A stretch of 13,476 nucleotides of DNA, taken from NCBI GenBank assembly GCA_028697935.1, contig JAQVEM010000023.1:1-13476 (forward strand), written 5' to 3'. The notes below the pieces were generated by a model. The model did not search any database. It was not told the DNA's origin and worked only from the letters and a program-made list of their open reading frames with translations. Positions within the stretch are counted from its first letter, which is position 1; every line of letters starts with the position of its first letter. Shown here one piece after another: positions 1 to 7,844 of this stretch. The stretch comes from Actinomycetota bacterium (lineage in GTDB: Bacteria > Actinomycetota > Humimicrobiia > Humimicrobiales > Humimicrobiaceae). The translations under genes and the position numbers were made by a program.

Positions 1-120
1 TTTGATTACTGCATTGTAAGTTTTGATGATTTAACTGTAAAAAAGATAATAGTTTTATATGTGATATTTCTATTCTTACTGTTTCTGACTTATATTTCAG
101 TGAAAATAATCAAGAAGTAA
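1..120 (+). CDS. C-terminal tail of an unidentified membrane protein (partial)
   Basis: Frame 1 is open from the left edge to a TAA at 118-120, giving 39 residues. The last part reads as one hydrophobic helix (VLYVIFLFLLFLTYISV) flanked by lysines (VKKII before it, KIIKK at the end), which is the look of a final transmembrane segment with a positively charged tail. No start codon is visible because the gene begins outside the window. holA is often preceded by comEC in Gram-positive-type genomes, but nothing in these 39 residues identifies ComEC or any other family. The call rests only on frame openness and the hydrophobic/charged pattern, so it could be chance. Confidence 0.45.
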   Translation, partial: FDYCIVSFDDLTVKKIIVLYVIFLFLLFLTYISVKIIKK

Positions 121-238
121 AGGAAAATTTTAATGTATATGATATACTATCCTAATTTTGTGCAGGCAGGAAACTGTCTTGTGAACTAAAATTTAGATAA
201 AAATAATTATAACTTTTTAAGAATTACTTTTAAAAACT

Positions 239-1465
239 ATGAGTAATTTTCTTTCTTCTAAAAGAAATAAAAGAAATACTGTTGAAGATGTAGAAAAAAA
301 GATACTTACTTTTTCTTTTCTTGAGAGACTGGTTATGAATACTGGCTCTACTATTATAGGGCCGATTATTCCTATAGTGGCAGTTGAACTGGCAATTGGC
401 CTTAATTATGTAGGGAGTGTAATATCGATTGGCGCTATTGCGTTGCTTGTAACTTCAATATGTACTGGTTTTCTCCTTGAGCTATTTGGATTTAAAAAAA
501 TAATCTTAATCGGAGAGCTGTTATATATTGCAGGTTGTCTGGGGCTAATATTTTCTAATTTGTATATTACATTTGCTGTTTCTTATACAATATTAAAGCT
601 TGGTTCCGGTACTATATCAGTGGCTACAATGTCTCTGGTTGGAAATCATAAAAATAAATCCAGGAGTATAATGATATCAAATATTGGTTTTACCGCAGGT
701 TCAGTAATTGCTCCTCTTCTTGTAAGCTTAATATTTTACACGGAGGCAAGATGGCAGGTTCTATTTTTCATTGTAATTATACCTCAGATTTTACTGATAT
801 TTTCATTAATTTTTTTAAAAATGCCTTCCAGAAGTGATTCTCCAGAAAGTTTTAAAAGTATGATTAATGTTAATAAGAGTGTTATATCCCATCCTTATAT
901 TATTCTCTGCTGTATCGTTTCCTTTCTTTACAACTCTACTACTCAAACGTTTTATACATGGTTTACATCATACTTTTCAACCATGAATATTGAACTGGGT
1001 TTGAGTTCTTTAATTCTGGCAGCTTATGCTGCATCTTTACTGGTGGGCATGTTTATTAAAAATCATCTTGTTAATTATATTAAGGAAAAAGACCTTTTGC
1101 TGGTAAGCATATTCCTCTCATTTGTATTTCTGCTTTTAGCATTTTTTGTCCAGAATATTATAGCTAAAATTATTTTAATTTTTTTGTTCGGGATAAATAT
1201 ATCCGGTAATTTTTCATTGACTTTTTCAATGGGTTTAAATGTTGGCACCCAGTTTGCCAATGTTGTTTCAGGCCTGGTACATTTCGCTTCTAATCTTGGA
1301 GTAATTGTTTTCCAATTTTTAATTGGATACCTGTCAGAAAATATTTCAAAAAACAGTGTATTATACATTGACTTAACACTGCTGTTTTTCCTTACTGTGA
1401 TTATTGCTTTTATGAATAAAAGAGAGTTAAAATACCTGGGCAAAGATATAAATACGGTACAATAA
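239..1465 (+). CDS. Major facilitator superfamily (MFS) transporter, substrate unknown
   Basis: The 408-residue protein is almost entirely hydrophobic helices, with a length and pattern fitting the usual 12-helix MFS fold. After a short charged N-terminus (residues 1-27), the loop at about residues 77-91 (GFLLELFGFKKIILI) matches the MFS motif A between helices 2 and 3, although the usual acidic/arginine residues are partly replaced. A second charged loop (HKNKSRS, about 137-143) sits between helices 4 and 5, and a longer polar loop near residues 194-212 separates the two halves. The family moves small solutes across the inner membrane by proton coupling or exchange; nothing here identifies the substrate. 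The ATG at 239 has no Shine-Dalgarno sequence ahead of it, only A/T-rich DNA. The gene lies between the edge fragment and holA, outside the usual holA neighbourhood, so it may be an insertion into that locus. Confidence 0.85.
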   Translation: MSNFLSSKRNKRNTVEDVEKKILTFSFLERLVMNTGSTIIGPIIPIVAVELAIGLNYVGSVISIGAIALLVTSICTGFLLELFGFKKIILIGELLYIAGCLGLIFSNLYITFAVSYTILKLGSGTISVATMSLVGNHKNKSRSIMISNIGFTAGSVIAPLLVSLIFYTEARWQVLFFIVIIPQILLIFSLIFLKMPSRSDSPESFKSMINVNKSVISHPYIILCCIVSFLYNSTTQTFYTWFTSYFSTMNIELGLSSLILAAYAASLLVGMFIKNHLVNYIKEKDLLLVSIFLSFVFLLLAFFVQNIIAKIILIFLFGINISGNFSLTFSMGLNVGTQFANVVSGLVHFASNLGVIVFQFLIGYLSENISKNSVLYIDLTLLFFLTVIIAFMNKRELKYLGKDINTVQ

Positions 1466-1573
1466 AATATAAATAAGTAAATAAAAACAGGGAATACAAA
1501 ACAAAAATTAATAAATAAAAAAACCGCTTGAAAGCAAAACAGGGTTGTAGTTGAATTATATCTGGATAGAGAA

Positions 1574-2602
1574 ATGAATAAACAAAAAAAAGAAATTTTA
1601 AAGCTGGAAGAACTGCTACCGTGTTATCTATATATCGGTTCAGATAATTCGCTGCTCGAGGATACTATTGATAATATAAAAAATACCCTTAAGAATAAAA
1701 TTAATTTTGATACAGATTTAAAGATCTTTAGTGGGCTGGAAGAGATCAATGAAGAAGAGTTCCTGGCTTATATAAACACTCCTTCCCTTTTTTCATCAAG
1801 AAAAATAGCAATCATTAAATTTATTGAAAAAATACCGGTAAGTTTACAAAATAAAGTAGCCAATTTGATATCAAATGACAATGCGGGAAACATAAATACA
1901 ATATTTATTGCTACTTCTCTAAAACAAAAATTTAATCCTTTGCTTTTTGATGCGATTAAGAAGGCCGGTAAAATTGTCAGACTGAAGTCGCCCTCTGCTG
2001 GAAGTCTGAGAAAGTGGCTTGAGGAAAAATCTAATGCAGATGGGATAAAGTTTACTGAAGAAGCAGCATCCCTGCTGATTGAGAATGTAGATCTAAATTT
2101 AGGCTTTCTTAAAAAAGAATATGAGAAACTTTTTAATTTTATTAGCTCGGAGAATGAAAAAATAATCGATGAAGATGCAGTCAGGTTTCTGGTAAACCGT
2201 GTTTATTCATTAAAAATATTTGACCTGGTAGATTGTATCGGTCAGAGAGATAGGGACAATAGTATCTTAGCATTGAAAGCCATAATGGATGAAGAAAAGA
2301 ATTTAACCGGTCTTATTACATTACTTCACAGAATGTTTAAATGCTTTTTATATATTAAATCAGAGGATAGTAAATCTGGCGTTACTGATTATATTGCGAG
2401 CAATACCAGAGGTTCGCCTTATTTTATCGGAAACCTGGTAAACAAGTATATAAAATTTAGCGATAATTTCACACAGCCAGAAATATTTAAGATATTAGAA
2501 ATATTAAATAAATATGATATTGCTTTTAGAACCGGTGCCATGGAAGTGAAAAATCTTTCAATTAAATTAGTTTCTGAAATTACAGATGTTAAGATTCTGT
2601 AA
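1574..2602 (+). CDS. holA: DNA polymerase III delta subunit
   Basis: The product is the clamp-loader delta subunit, which binds and opens the beta sliding clamp during chromosome replication. It has 342 residues, normal for the family. The N-terminal third has the expected start (PCYLYIGSDNSLLED, about 16-30) and the hallmark stretch SLFSSRKIAIIK (71-82), matching the family's pattern of a loop followed by an arginine and a hydrophobic strand. The middle segment with LRKWLEE (144-150), ADGIKFTEEAASLL (154-167) and LGFLKKEYEKL (175-185) matches the conserved helical lid region. The C-terminal helical domain follows. The ATG at 1574 is preceded by GGATAGAG at 1564-1571, not a convincing ribosome-binding site. 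The 3' end overlaps the convergent rpsT gene by 14 bp. Convergent holA/rpsT is a common Gram-positive arrangement and supports the call. Confidence 0.9.
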   Translation: MNKQKKEILKLEELLPCYLYIGSDNSLLEDTIDNIKNTLKNKINFDTDLKIFSGLEEINEEEFLAYINTPSLFSSRKIAIIKFIEKIPVSLQNKVANLISNDNAGNINTIFIATSLKQKFNPLLFDAIKKAGKIVRLKSPSAGSLRKWLEEKSNADGIKFTEEAASLLIENVDLNLGFLKKEYEKLFNFISSENEKIIDEDAVRFLVNRVYSLKIFDLVDCIGQRDRDNSILALKAIMDEEKNLTGLITLLHRMFKCFLYIKSEDSKSGVTDYIASNTRGSPYFIGNLVNKYIKFSDNFTQPEIFKILEILNKYDIAFRTGAMEVKNLSIKLVSEITDVKIL

Positions 2603-2858
2603 TAGAATTAACCATTTTTGCAGCTTTTGATTTTTTATTGGCTGCATAATTTTTATGAACTGCGCCTTTCTTTACAGCCTTGTCAAGATGTTTGAAAAGA
2701 ATGCTGAGATTCTTTCTGGCTTCTTCTGGATTATTTTCCTTTACAGCTTTTATTAACTTTTTCTTATCAGTTTTAATCCTGGCCTTTAAAAAAGTATTTT
2801 TTTCTTTTCTTTTAATATTCTGTCTGTCTCTTTTTTCCTGAGATTTAATATTTGGCAT
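2589..2858 (-). CDS. rpsT: 30S ribosomal protein S20
   Basis: This 89-residue, lysine/arginine-rich protein is the S20 subunit protein, which binds 16S rRNA during early 30S assembly. The N-terminus MPNIKSQEKRDRQN and the C-terminal segment LDKAVKKGAVHKNYAANKKS are family signatures. A clear Shine-Dalgarno sequence (GAAAGGG on the minus strand, 2867-2873) lies 8 nt ahead of the ATG, confirming the start. A likely promoter is an extended -10 at 2914-2922. The gene runs toward holA and its last 14 bp overlap holA's end, so any terminator must lie inside holA coding sequence. I see only a weak 5-bp TTTCA/TGAAA pairing there. Confidence 0.97.
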   Translation of the reverse strand: MPNIKSQEKRDRQNIKRKEKNTFLKARIKTDKKKLIKAVKENNPEEARKNLSILFKHLDKAVKKGAVHKNYAANKKSKAAKMVNSITES

Positions 2859-2866
2859 ATGTTTAT

Positions 2867-2873
2867 CCCTTTC
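2867..2873 (-). promoter_or_regulatory. Shine-Dalgarno site of rpsT
   Basis: The minus-strand sequence GAAAGGG is complementary to the 16S rRNA tail and lies 8 nt before the rpsT ATG at 2858. It is one of the few clear ribosome-binding sites in the left half of the window. Confidence 0.8.
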
Positions 2874-2913
2874 TGTTACTTTCTGGTAAACTATTGATTT
2901 TTAACGAACCTAT

Positions 2914-2922
2914 ATTCTAGCA
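2914..2922 (-). promoter_or_regulatory. Extended -10 promoter for rpsT
   Basis: On the minus strand this reads TGCTAGAAT, a TGn extension followed by a -10 hexamer one base from TATAAT. Extended -10 promoters can work without a good -35, and none is evident 17 nt upstream. Transcription would begin near 2907 and give a leader of about 50 nt that contains the Shine-Dalgarno site. The assignment is from sequence match and position only. Confidence 0.5.
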
Positions 2923-2976
2923 TTTTTTTGTATAAATAAAAATATTTATTAGCACGATATTTTAAGTGATTTAAAA

Positions 2977-2985
2977 TGGTATAAT
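2977..2985 (+). promoter_or_regulatory. Consensus extended -10 promoter for murJ
   Basis: The sequence TGGTATAAT is a perfect TGn-TATAAT extended -10 element. It is divergent from the rpsT promoter, whose -10 lies about 55 bp away. Its last bases overlap the ATG at 2984. If the promoter is real, transcription starts near 2992 and that ATG cannot be used, which favours the in-frame ATG at 3023 for murJ. No convincing -35 is seen, as expected for this promoter class. Confidence 0.55.
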
Positions 2986-3022
2986 GAATTTTTTTAATAA
3001 AACCTGTAATATAATATACCAT

Positions 3023-4597
3023 ATGGATGAAGATTATTTATTATCACGTAAAAGAATTTTTAATGCTACTGTATTTGTGGTTATAGCTACTTTCCTGTCA
3101 AAGATTTCTGGTCTGATAAGAGACCAGATAATGACCGGTTATTTTGGAGTCACTTATGATACTGACGCATTCACATGGGCAGATTACATACCCAACCTTT
3201 TCAGGGTGCTTCTTGCTGAAAGTTTAATAATTGCAGCTTTTATTCCAATTTACTCAGCGTATCTAAAAAATGATAAAAAAGAGGATATTGAGGTATTTGT
3301 AAATTCAGTTATAAATATTATTATTCCAGTATTTTTTGTAATTTCTCTGATTATATTTATCTTATCTCCTCAAATAGGTTTACTGCTTTCAAAAATAGCC
3401 AATAACCAGCTTGATATATACAAATTTACGGTAATGAGCAGAATTATAATATTTTCACTTGTATTTATGTCATTATCAAGTCTTGCTACAGGTATATTGA
3501 ATTCACATAATATTTTTACAGTGCCTTCGCTGGCCCCATTTGTAATGAATATAGTTACAATAATTTCGGTTATTTTGTTTTCCAGGTACATAAATATATA
3601 TAGTATGGCTGTTGGAGTAATGGCTGGTTCATTTATGCATCTGGCTATACAGCTTCCACAGCTAAGAGTGGCTCCTTTTAGATACAGATTTACCATTGAT
3701 TTAAAACATGAAGGCGTGAGGGAAATATTTACACTTATGGTTCCTATTGTTTTAAGTAGTGGTGTAGTACAGCTTAATAATAGCATAGACTATTTTTTTG
3801 CCCTGAATCTTGGTGAAGGAAATACAACTGCTTTAAATCTGTCATGGAGAGTTGCAAATATTCCTCTTGGAGTATTTTCTGTAGCAATTGTAACAGTGTT
3901 GTATCCTTTATTGTCACGCCAGGCGGCAGCAGATGATACAAAGGGTATAAAAGAAAGTTTCTCTCTTGGTGTGAGAGAAATTGGATATGTAATGATGCCG
4001 GCGACTGCAGGATTGATAATTTTGAGCCAGCCCATAATAAAATTGTTATTTGAGCGTTATAATTTCGGTCCGCAGGATACAGAAAAAGTGGCATATATAC
4101 TTATATTCCACTGCATAGGCCTTATATTTTTTGGACTCTTGATGATTCTTAATCGTATATTTTATTCATTTAAAAATGTAATGACCCCTCTAAAAGTTGC
4201 AGGGTTGACAATTATTTTAAATATAGTTCTTGACCTGGTATTAAGCAGATTTCTGGATGTCGGTGGTCTTGCACTTTCTACTTCTCTGGTTGCGTTATTC
4301 AATATTATAGTTTTAATTATAATACTCAGAAAGAAGATAGGTAATTTTGGGGGGAAAAGAATATTTATATCATATGCAAAAATGGCTGCTTCAGTAGCCA
4401 TAATGAGTGTTATCGTATTTTTTTTATGGAGGTATCTCGAAAAATTTGCTGCTGAAAGTACGGGAATATTTGCGCTGAATTTAATCCTTGTAATTATAGT
4501 TGGGGCAGGTGTCTATGCAGGGTGTACTATCCTATTCAGAATGGAAGAAGTAAAATTTGTGCTTGGTCTATTTAAAAGCAGGAGAAAAATTGAATAA
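3023..4597 (+). CDS. murJ: Lipid II flippase MurJ
   Basis: This polytopic membrane protein flips the peptidoglycan precursor lipid II to the outer face of the inner membrane. From the ATG at 3023 it has 524 residues, with hydrophobic segments consistent with the family's 14 helices. The N-terminal signature is clear: LSKISGLIRDQI, then DAF, then IPNLFR with an AES motif. These carry equivalents of the E. coli MurJ residues R24, D39 and R52; the R18 equivalent is lysine. The arginine at codon 3848-3850 (LSWRVANIPLGVF) matches R270. The frame is also open from an ATG at 2984, but those 13 extra residues are not family-like and that ATG lies inside a consensus -10 element, so I prefer 3023. Neither start has a Shine-Dalgarno sequence. 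The family also includes related MOP flippases such as SpoVB-type proteins, but the arginine pattern favours MurJ. Confidence 0.88.
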   Translation: MDEDYLLSRKRIFNATVFVVIATFLSKISGLIRDQIMTGYFGVTYDTDAFTWADYIPNLFRVLLAESLIIAAFIPIYSAYLKNDKKEDIEVFVNSVINIIIPVFFVISLIIFILSPQIGLLLSKIANNQLDIYKFTVMSRIIIFSLVFMSLSSLATGILNSHNIFTVPSLAPFVMNIVTIISVILFSRYINIYSMAVGVMAGSFMHLAIQLPQLRVAPFRYRFTIDLKHEGVREIFTLMVPIVLSSGVVQLNNSIDYFFALNLGEGNTTALNLSWRVANIPLGVFSVAIVTVLYPLLSRQAAADDTKGIKESFSLGVREIGYVMMPATAGLIILSQPIIKLLFERYNFGPQDTEKVAYILIFHCIGLIFFGLLMILNRIFYSFKNVMTPLKVAGLTIILNIVLDLVLSRFLDVGGLALSTSLVALFNIIVLIIILRKKIGNFGGKRIFISYAKMAASVAIMSVIVFFLWRYLEKFAAESTGIFALNLILVIIVGAGVYAGCTILFRMEEVKFVLGLFKSRRKIE

Positions 4598-4789
4598 TTG
4601 AATAATATAGAAATAAATAATAAACAGGAGTAAGTAGTAAAGATAATGAATAAAAAGGGATAAATATTAAACAGTAAATAATAAAAATCAGTAAAGCCTG
4701 ACTGTAATGTTGTTATGTAAACAATATATAATAAGTAGAATTGCATTATAAAAAGCTATTAATGGAGACTTTATTTAAAATAAAAAAAT

Positions 4790-6601
4790 ATGATTGATAG
4801 AAAGTTAATAAGAAATTTTTCAATAATTGCGCATATTGACCATGGGAAATCCACTCTGGCTGACAGAATTCTGGAAATAACCGAAACTGTAAAAAGAAGA
4901 GAAATGCTTGACCAGTTTCTTGATGATATGGAACTCGAGAGAGAACGGGGGATTACTATAAAGGCTCATGCAGTAAGAGTTCTCTATAATAGAAAGTTAG
5001 ATGGCATGCAGTATATTTTAAATCTAATAGACACTCCAGGCCATGTTGATTTTAGCTATGAAGTTTCAAGGAGCCTTGCTGCCTGTGAAGGAGCAGTACT
5101 TGTTGTTGATGCAACTCAGGGAATACAGGCACAGACTCTTGCCAGTGTTTACCTTGCGACAAATAATAACCTGGAGATAATCCCGGTGATTAACAAAATC
5201 GACCTTAAAAGTGCAAGGATTAAAGAAGTTTCTGCGGAACTGAGCAGCATACTGGGTATTAATGAAGAAGAAATACTTAAGGTAAGCGCGAAAACAGGTT
5301 ATGGAGTTGAAGATATACTTGAAAGAATTGTAACCGGTGTACCATACCCTGAAGGAGACCCTGACAGTCCGCTTCAGGCGCTGGTATTTGATTCAAAATA
5401 TAACCCTTACAGAGGAGTAGTGGCTCTGATAAGGGTTGTGAATGGAGTAATAAGAACCGGTAGCACTATTAAGTTCATGGGAGAAAATTTTATTAGTGAA
5501 GTTGAAGAAGTAGGTGTATATGGTCCGGGTATGATAAAAAAAGATAGTCTCACAGCAGGTGAAGTTGGATATATAATTACAGGAATCAAGGAAATAGGAA
5601 ATATAATGGTAGGTGATACTATTACTTCCTTGAAAAATCCTTCTCAAAAAATCCTTCCCGGGTATAAAAAACCAAAACCTATGGTATACTCGGGCCTGTT
5701 TCCTGCAGAGGGTGGGGATTATGAAAATCTCAGAGATGCACTGGGAAAACTTTCACTTAACGACTCATCTCTGGAATTTACTCCCGAGTCTTCGAGTGCG
5801 CTCGGTTTTGGTTTCAGATGTGGTTTTCTGGGCTTACTTCATATGGAAATCATAAGGGAAAGACTTGAAAGAGAATATAAATTAAAGATAATTACATCTG
5901 CTCCTACTGTGGTTTACAGACTAACAAAGAGCGATAATTCTGTGATAGAGGTAAAAAGACCATCGGATTTTCCCGAACAGGAGAAATTAATAAAGATAGA
6001 AGAGCCTTATGTATATGCAACAATAATTACTCCGAAAGAATATATAGGGGATGTTATGAAACTGGCAAATCTTAAGAGGGGTGAATTTAAAGATATGCAA
6101 TATATATCACCTGAGAGGGTTGAAATTAAGTATGCCCTGCCGCTTTCTGAAATAATTGTAGATTTTTTCAACCTTTTAAAGTCAATAACCTCTGGCTTTG
6201 CCTCACTTGACTATGAGCCTCTCGAATATCGCGAGGCTGATCTTGTAAAGCTGGATATACTGATTGCCGGTGAGAGAATAGATGAGCTTTCTACCATAGT
6301 TCACAGAGAAAAAGCTTATCAGGTAGCAAGGGAAATAACAGAAAAACTAAGAAAAATAGTTCCCAGACAAAATTTTGAGGTGGCAATACAGGCTGCAATC
6401 GGCAAGAGAGTTATTGCAAAAGAGAGAATAGCTCCATACAGGAAAGATGTCACTGCAGGGCTTTATGGAGGAGACATAACCAGAAAAAGAAAAGTCCTTG
6501 AGAAACAGAAAATGGGCAAGAAAAAAATGAAAAAAATTGGCAGGGTTGAATTACCCGAAGAAGCTTTTATGAGTTTTTATAAGCTGGATATTAATAAGTA
6601 A
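4790..6601 (+). CDS. lepA: Elongation factor 4 (LepA GTPase)
   Basis: LepA is a ribosome-binding translational GTPase linked to back-translocation and 30S biogenesis. The 603-residue length matches the family (about 600). GTPase motifs are intact: P-loop AHIDHGKS (14-21), switch I RGITIK (53-58), DTPGHVDF (81-88) and NKID (135-138). Domains II and III follow, then the LepA-specific C-terminal domain ending with KQKMGKKKMKKIG and LPEEAFMSF, which separates it from EF-G and other translation GTPases. The ATG at 4790 fits the conserved N-terminus (LIRNFSIIAHIDHGKS). The only purine stretch upstream, GGAG near 4764, is over 20 nt away, so initiation seems not to depend on a normal Shine-Dalgarno sequence. 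It is separated by 192 nt of A-rich DNA from murJ and has a TATAAT at 4727-4732 without a matching -35. Confidence 0.97.
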   Translation: MIDRKLIRNFSIIAHIDHGKSTLADRILEITETVKRREMLDQFLDDMELERERGITIKAHAVRVLYNRKLDGMQYILNLIDTPGHVDFSYEVSRSLAACEGAVLVVDATQGIQAQTLASVYLATNNNLEIIPVINKIDLKSARIKEVSAELSSILGINEEEILKVSAKTGYGVEDILERIVTGVPYPEGDPDSPLQALVFDSKYNPYRGVVALIRVVNGVIRTGSTIKFMGENFISEVEEVGVYGPGMIKKDSLTAGEVGYIITGIKEIGNIMVGDTITSLKNPSQKILPGYKKPKPMVYSGLFPAEGGDYENLRDALGKLSLNDSSLEFTPESSSALGFGFRCGFLGLLHMEIIRERLEREYKLKIITSAPTVVYRLTKSDNSVIEVKRPSDFPEQEKLIKIEEPYVYATIITPKEYIGDVMKLANLKRGEFKDMQYISPERVEIKYALPLSEIIVDFFNLLKSITSGFASLDYEPLEYREADLVKLDILIAGERIDELSTIVHREKAYQVAREITEKLRKIVPRQNFEVAIQAAIGKRVIAKERIAPYRKDVTAGLYGGDITRKRKVLEKQKMGKKKMKKIGRVELPEEAFMSFYKLDINK

Positions 6602-6994
6602 TTTCTTTTGTGTTTATGAGTTTAATTATAGGATGGTGGTTTATATTATTTTATTTTATCAATTGCTTTAAGAGTCTGTAAAAGAACTCAATTTTCTGGT
6701 TATTTATTGTCCTTTTATAATATGTACTATAGGTTATCTATATGTTACATTATACATTTTCTGGTTTAATTACCAGGTTATTCATAAATTACCTCTGAGT
6801 ATATTTTTAATTTATATATCTTCTTTACAATATAGCTTTCCTTAAAGGATTTTATTTTTAATGTTGTTTTTTAATTTATAAATAATTTATTGGCTAAATA
6901 TATATCTATAATATTTTTTTAAAAAATATTGTAGTATAATTATTTCTGCTCTGATAAATATTTTAATAAATAACAGTAGCAGGAAGGATAAGAA
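6602..6994. other. AT-rich intergenic region without a supported gene
   Basis: No open frame here has a start, ribosome site and protein-like composition together. What can be seen: an 11-nt direct repeat ATTTTCTGGTT at 6691-6701 and 6756-6766; a short CTGGT/ACCAG inverted pair at 6761-6776; TATAAT words at 6716 and 6907; and, near the right end, a perfect A/T palindrome (6910-6930) followed by TATAAT at 6935-6940. The last two probably belong to the promoter of the lipoprotein gene. No tRNA or riboswitch pattern was recognised and no strong terminator for lepA was found. Confidence 0.5.
6935..6940 (+). promoter_or_regulatory. Probable -10 element of the lipoprotein gene
   Basis: A consensus TATAAT lies 54 nt before the ATG at 6995, predicting transcription from about 6947. 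Immediately upstream is a perfect palindrome with 10-nt arms (AATATTTTTT and its complement, 6910-6930, one-base centre). It occupies the -35 region, where no standard hexamer is seen. A-tract DNA like this can be bent and can aid polymerase binding, but in AT-rich DNA it may also be chance. Confidence 0.45.
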
Positions 6995-7555
6995 ATGAAA
7001 AAAACTCTGGTAGTTGTAGTGACAATAAGTCTGGGGCTATTTATGCTCTTTTCTTTAAGTAGCTGTAACGCAAGAGAGAAAGCTACTGAAAATATAACAG
7101 AAGAAGCAACAGAAGAAGCAACAGAAGAAGCAATTGAAGAAGCAATTGAAGAAGAGAGCGAAGGCAAAGTTGATATAACAGAAGATACTATGACCGTAGA
7201 ATCAGATGAAGGTGAAACAGTTTTCAGTAACAAAGCAGAACTTCCGGAAGGTTTTCCTGCCGATGTTCCGCTGTATCCGGATATGACAATTACATCTTCA
7301 ATGAAGTCTTTAGAAGATAACAAAGAAGTTTTTTATATTACTGCAGATATCAGCGCTCCAAGCGACGAAGTGGTTAGCTGGTATGAGAATAATCTTACTG
7401 GCTGGAAAATTGACAGTGAGATTACTGAAGCAGGCGAGAATGGAAAAACGACTGCGATTGGTGCTACCAGAGATTCATATTTATTGGGTTTATGGATTGG
7501 AGATACAGATAAAGGAACCTCTATTACATTATCTGTAGGTAAAGAGGAAAATTAG
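6995..7555 (+). CDS. Small secreted lipoprotein with acidic TEEA repeat
   Basis: The 186-residue protein starts with MKK, a hydrophobic stretch (4-20) and the lipobox LSSC with the lipidated cysteine at residue 24, so it should be exported and anchored to the membrane. Residues 35-54 are five four-residue units (TEEA three times, IEEA, IEEE), a highly acidic and probably flexible tether. The C-terminal part (about 78-186) looks like a small folded domain containing ELPEGFPADVPLYPD, then an ISAPSDEVVSWYENNL..GW stretch. I do not recognise a named family or function. The start is firm: AGGAAGGA at 6981-6988 lies 6 nt before the ATG. The gene has its own probable -10 (6935) and terminator (7659-7703), so it appears to be monocistronic and unrelated to the genes on either side. 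Confidence 0.85.
   Translation: MKKTLVVVVTISLGLFMLFSLSSCNAREKATENITEEATEEATEEAIEEAIEEESEGKVDITEDTMTVESDEGETVFSNKAELPEGFPADVPLYPDMTITSSMKSLEDNKEVFYITADISAPSDEVVSWYENNLTGWKIDSEITEAGENGKTTAIGATRDSYLLGLWIGDTDKGTSITLSVGKEEN
7097..7156 (+). repeat. 12-nt in-frame tandem repeat in the lipoprotein gene
   Basis: Five consecutive 12-nt units occur: ACAGAAGAAGCA three times exactly, then ATTGAAGAAGCA, then ATTGAAGAAGAG. Because the unit is a multiple of three, slippage would lengthen or shorten the acidic linker without breaking the frame. The first three units are identical at the DNA level, which suggests recent expansion. Confidence 0.9.
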
Positions 7556-7658
7556 AACGGGTAGAAAAACAGCGGGCTGCAGGATAGGCAGACAGAATAG
7601 GTAGCGAAAAGGATAGACTGAGATAGGATAATGGGCAGGCCGGTTAAGAAGGATTTAT
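7556..7658 (+). other. Purine-rich 3' untranslated stretch with recurring ATAG words
   Basis: Between the lipoprotein stop and its terminator, the + strand is rich in G and A and repeats GGATAG/ATAGG words at 7582, 7596, 7611 and 7622. The spacing is irregular (about 10-16 nt), so it is at best a degenerate repeat. CGGGTAGAAA at 7558-7567 recurs exactly at 10922-10931. No open reading frame or RNA gene was recognised. Confidence 0.4.
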
Positions 7659-7703
7659 ATGGAAAGACAGCTAAATTTTGGCCGTCTTTCCATTTTGATT
7701 TTT
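7659..7703 (+). terminator. Intrinsic terminator after the lipoprotein gene
   Basis: A perfect 10-bp stem is formed by ATGGAAAGAC (7659-7668) and GTCTTTCCAT (7684-7693). A further GC/GC pair is possible inside the loop, and the stem is followed by a T-rich run (7694-7703). This is the strongest rho-independent terminator in the window. It separates the lipoprotein unit from the Wood-Ljungdahl genes. Confidence 0.85.
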
Positions 7704-7844
7704 AGGTGGGTATATAATATAATTTTCAGGAAATGGCGAATAGATACTGGATACAGGTGAATAAATATTAATGAATATAAGTATCAATTGCCTGTCATAT
7801 CGAAGCAGAGGGATTTTGTTCATTTGATATTTATTCTTTGTTAT

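Noticed and set aside
135..147. GTATAT-g-ATATAC palindrome after the edge fragment
   Set aside because: Pure A/T-type alternation with no T-run or nearby promoter match; expected by chance in this composition.
4598..4789. A-rich spacer between murJ and lepA as a repeat array or RNA gene
   Set aside because: It shows low-complexity AATAA-type runs without a regular unit, no stable hairpin and no tRNA-like fold.
6617..6682. Possible 21-codon hydrophobic peptide after lepA
   Set aside because: There is no ribosome-binding site, the A/T-rich composition gives hydrophobic codons by default, and no conservation can be shown from one sequence.
6940..7323. Minus-strand open frame opposite the lipoprotein, rich in serine, alanine and valine
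   Set aside because: Its repeats are simply the antisense reading of the 12-nt TEEA repeat, and the plus strand has a lipobox and ribosome site.
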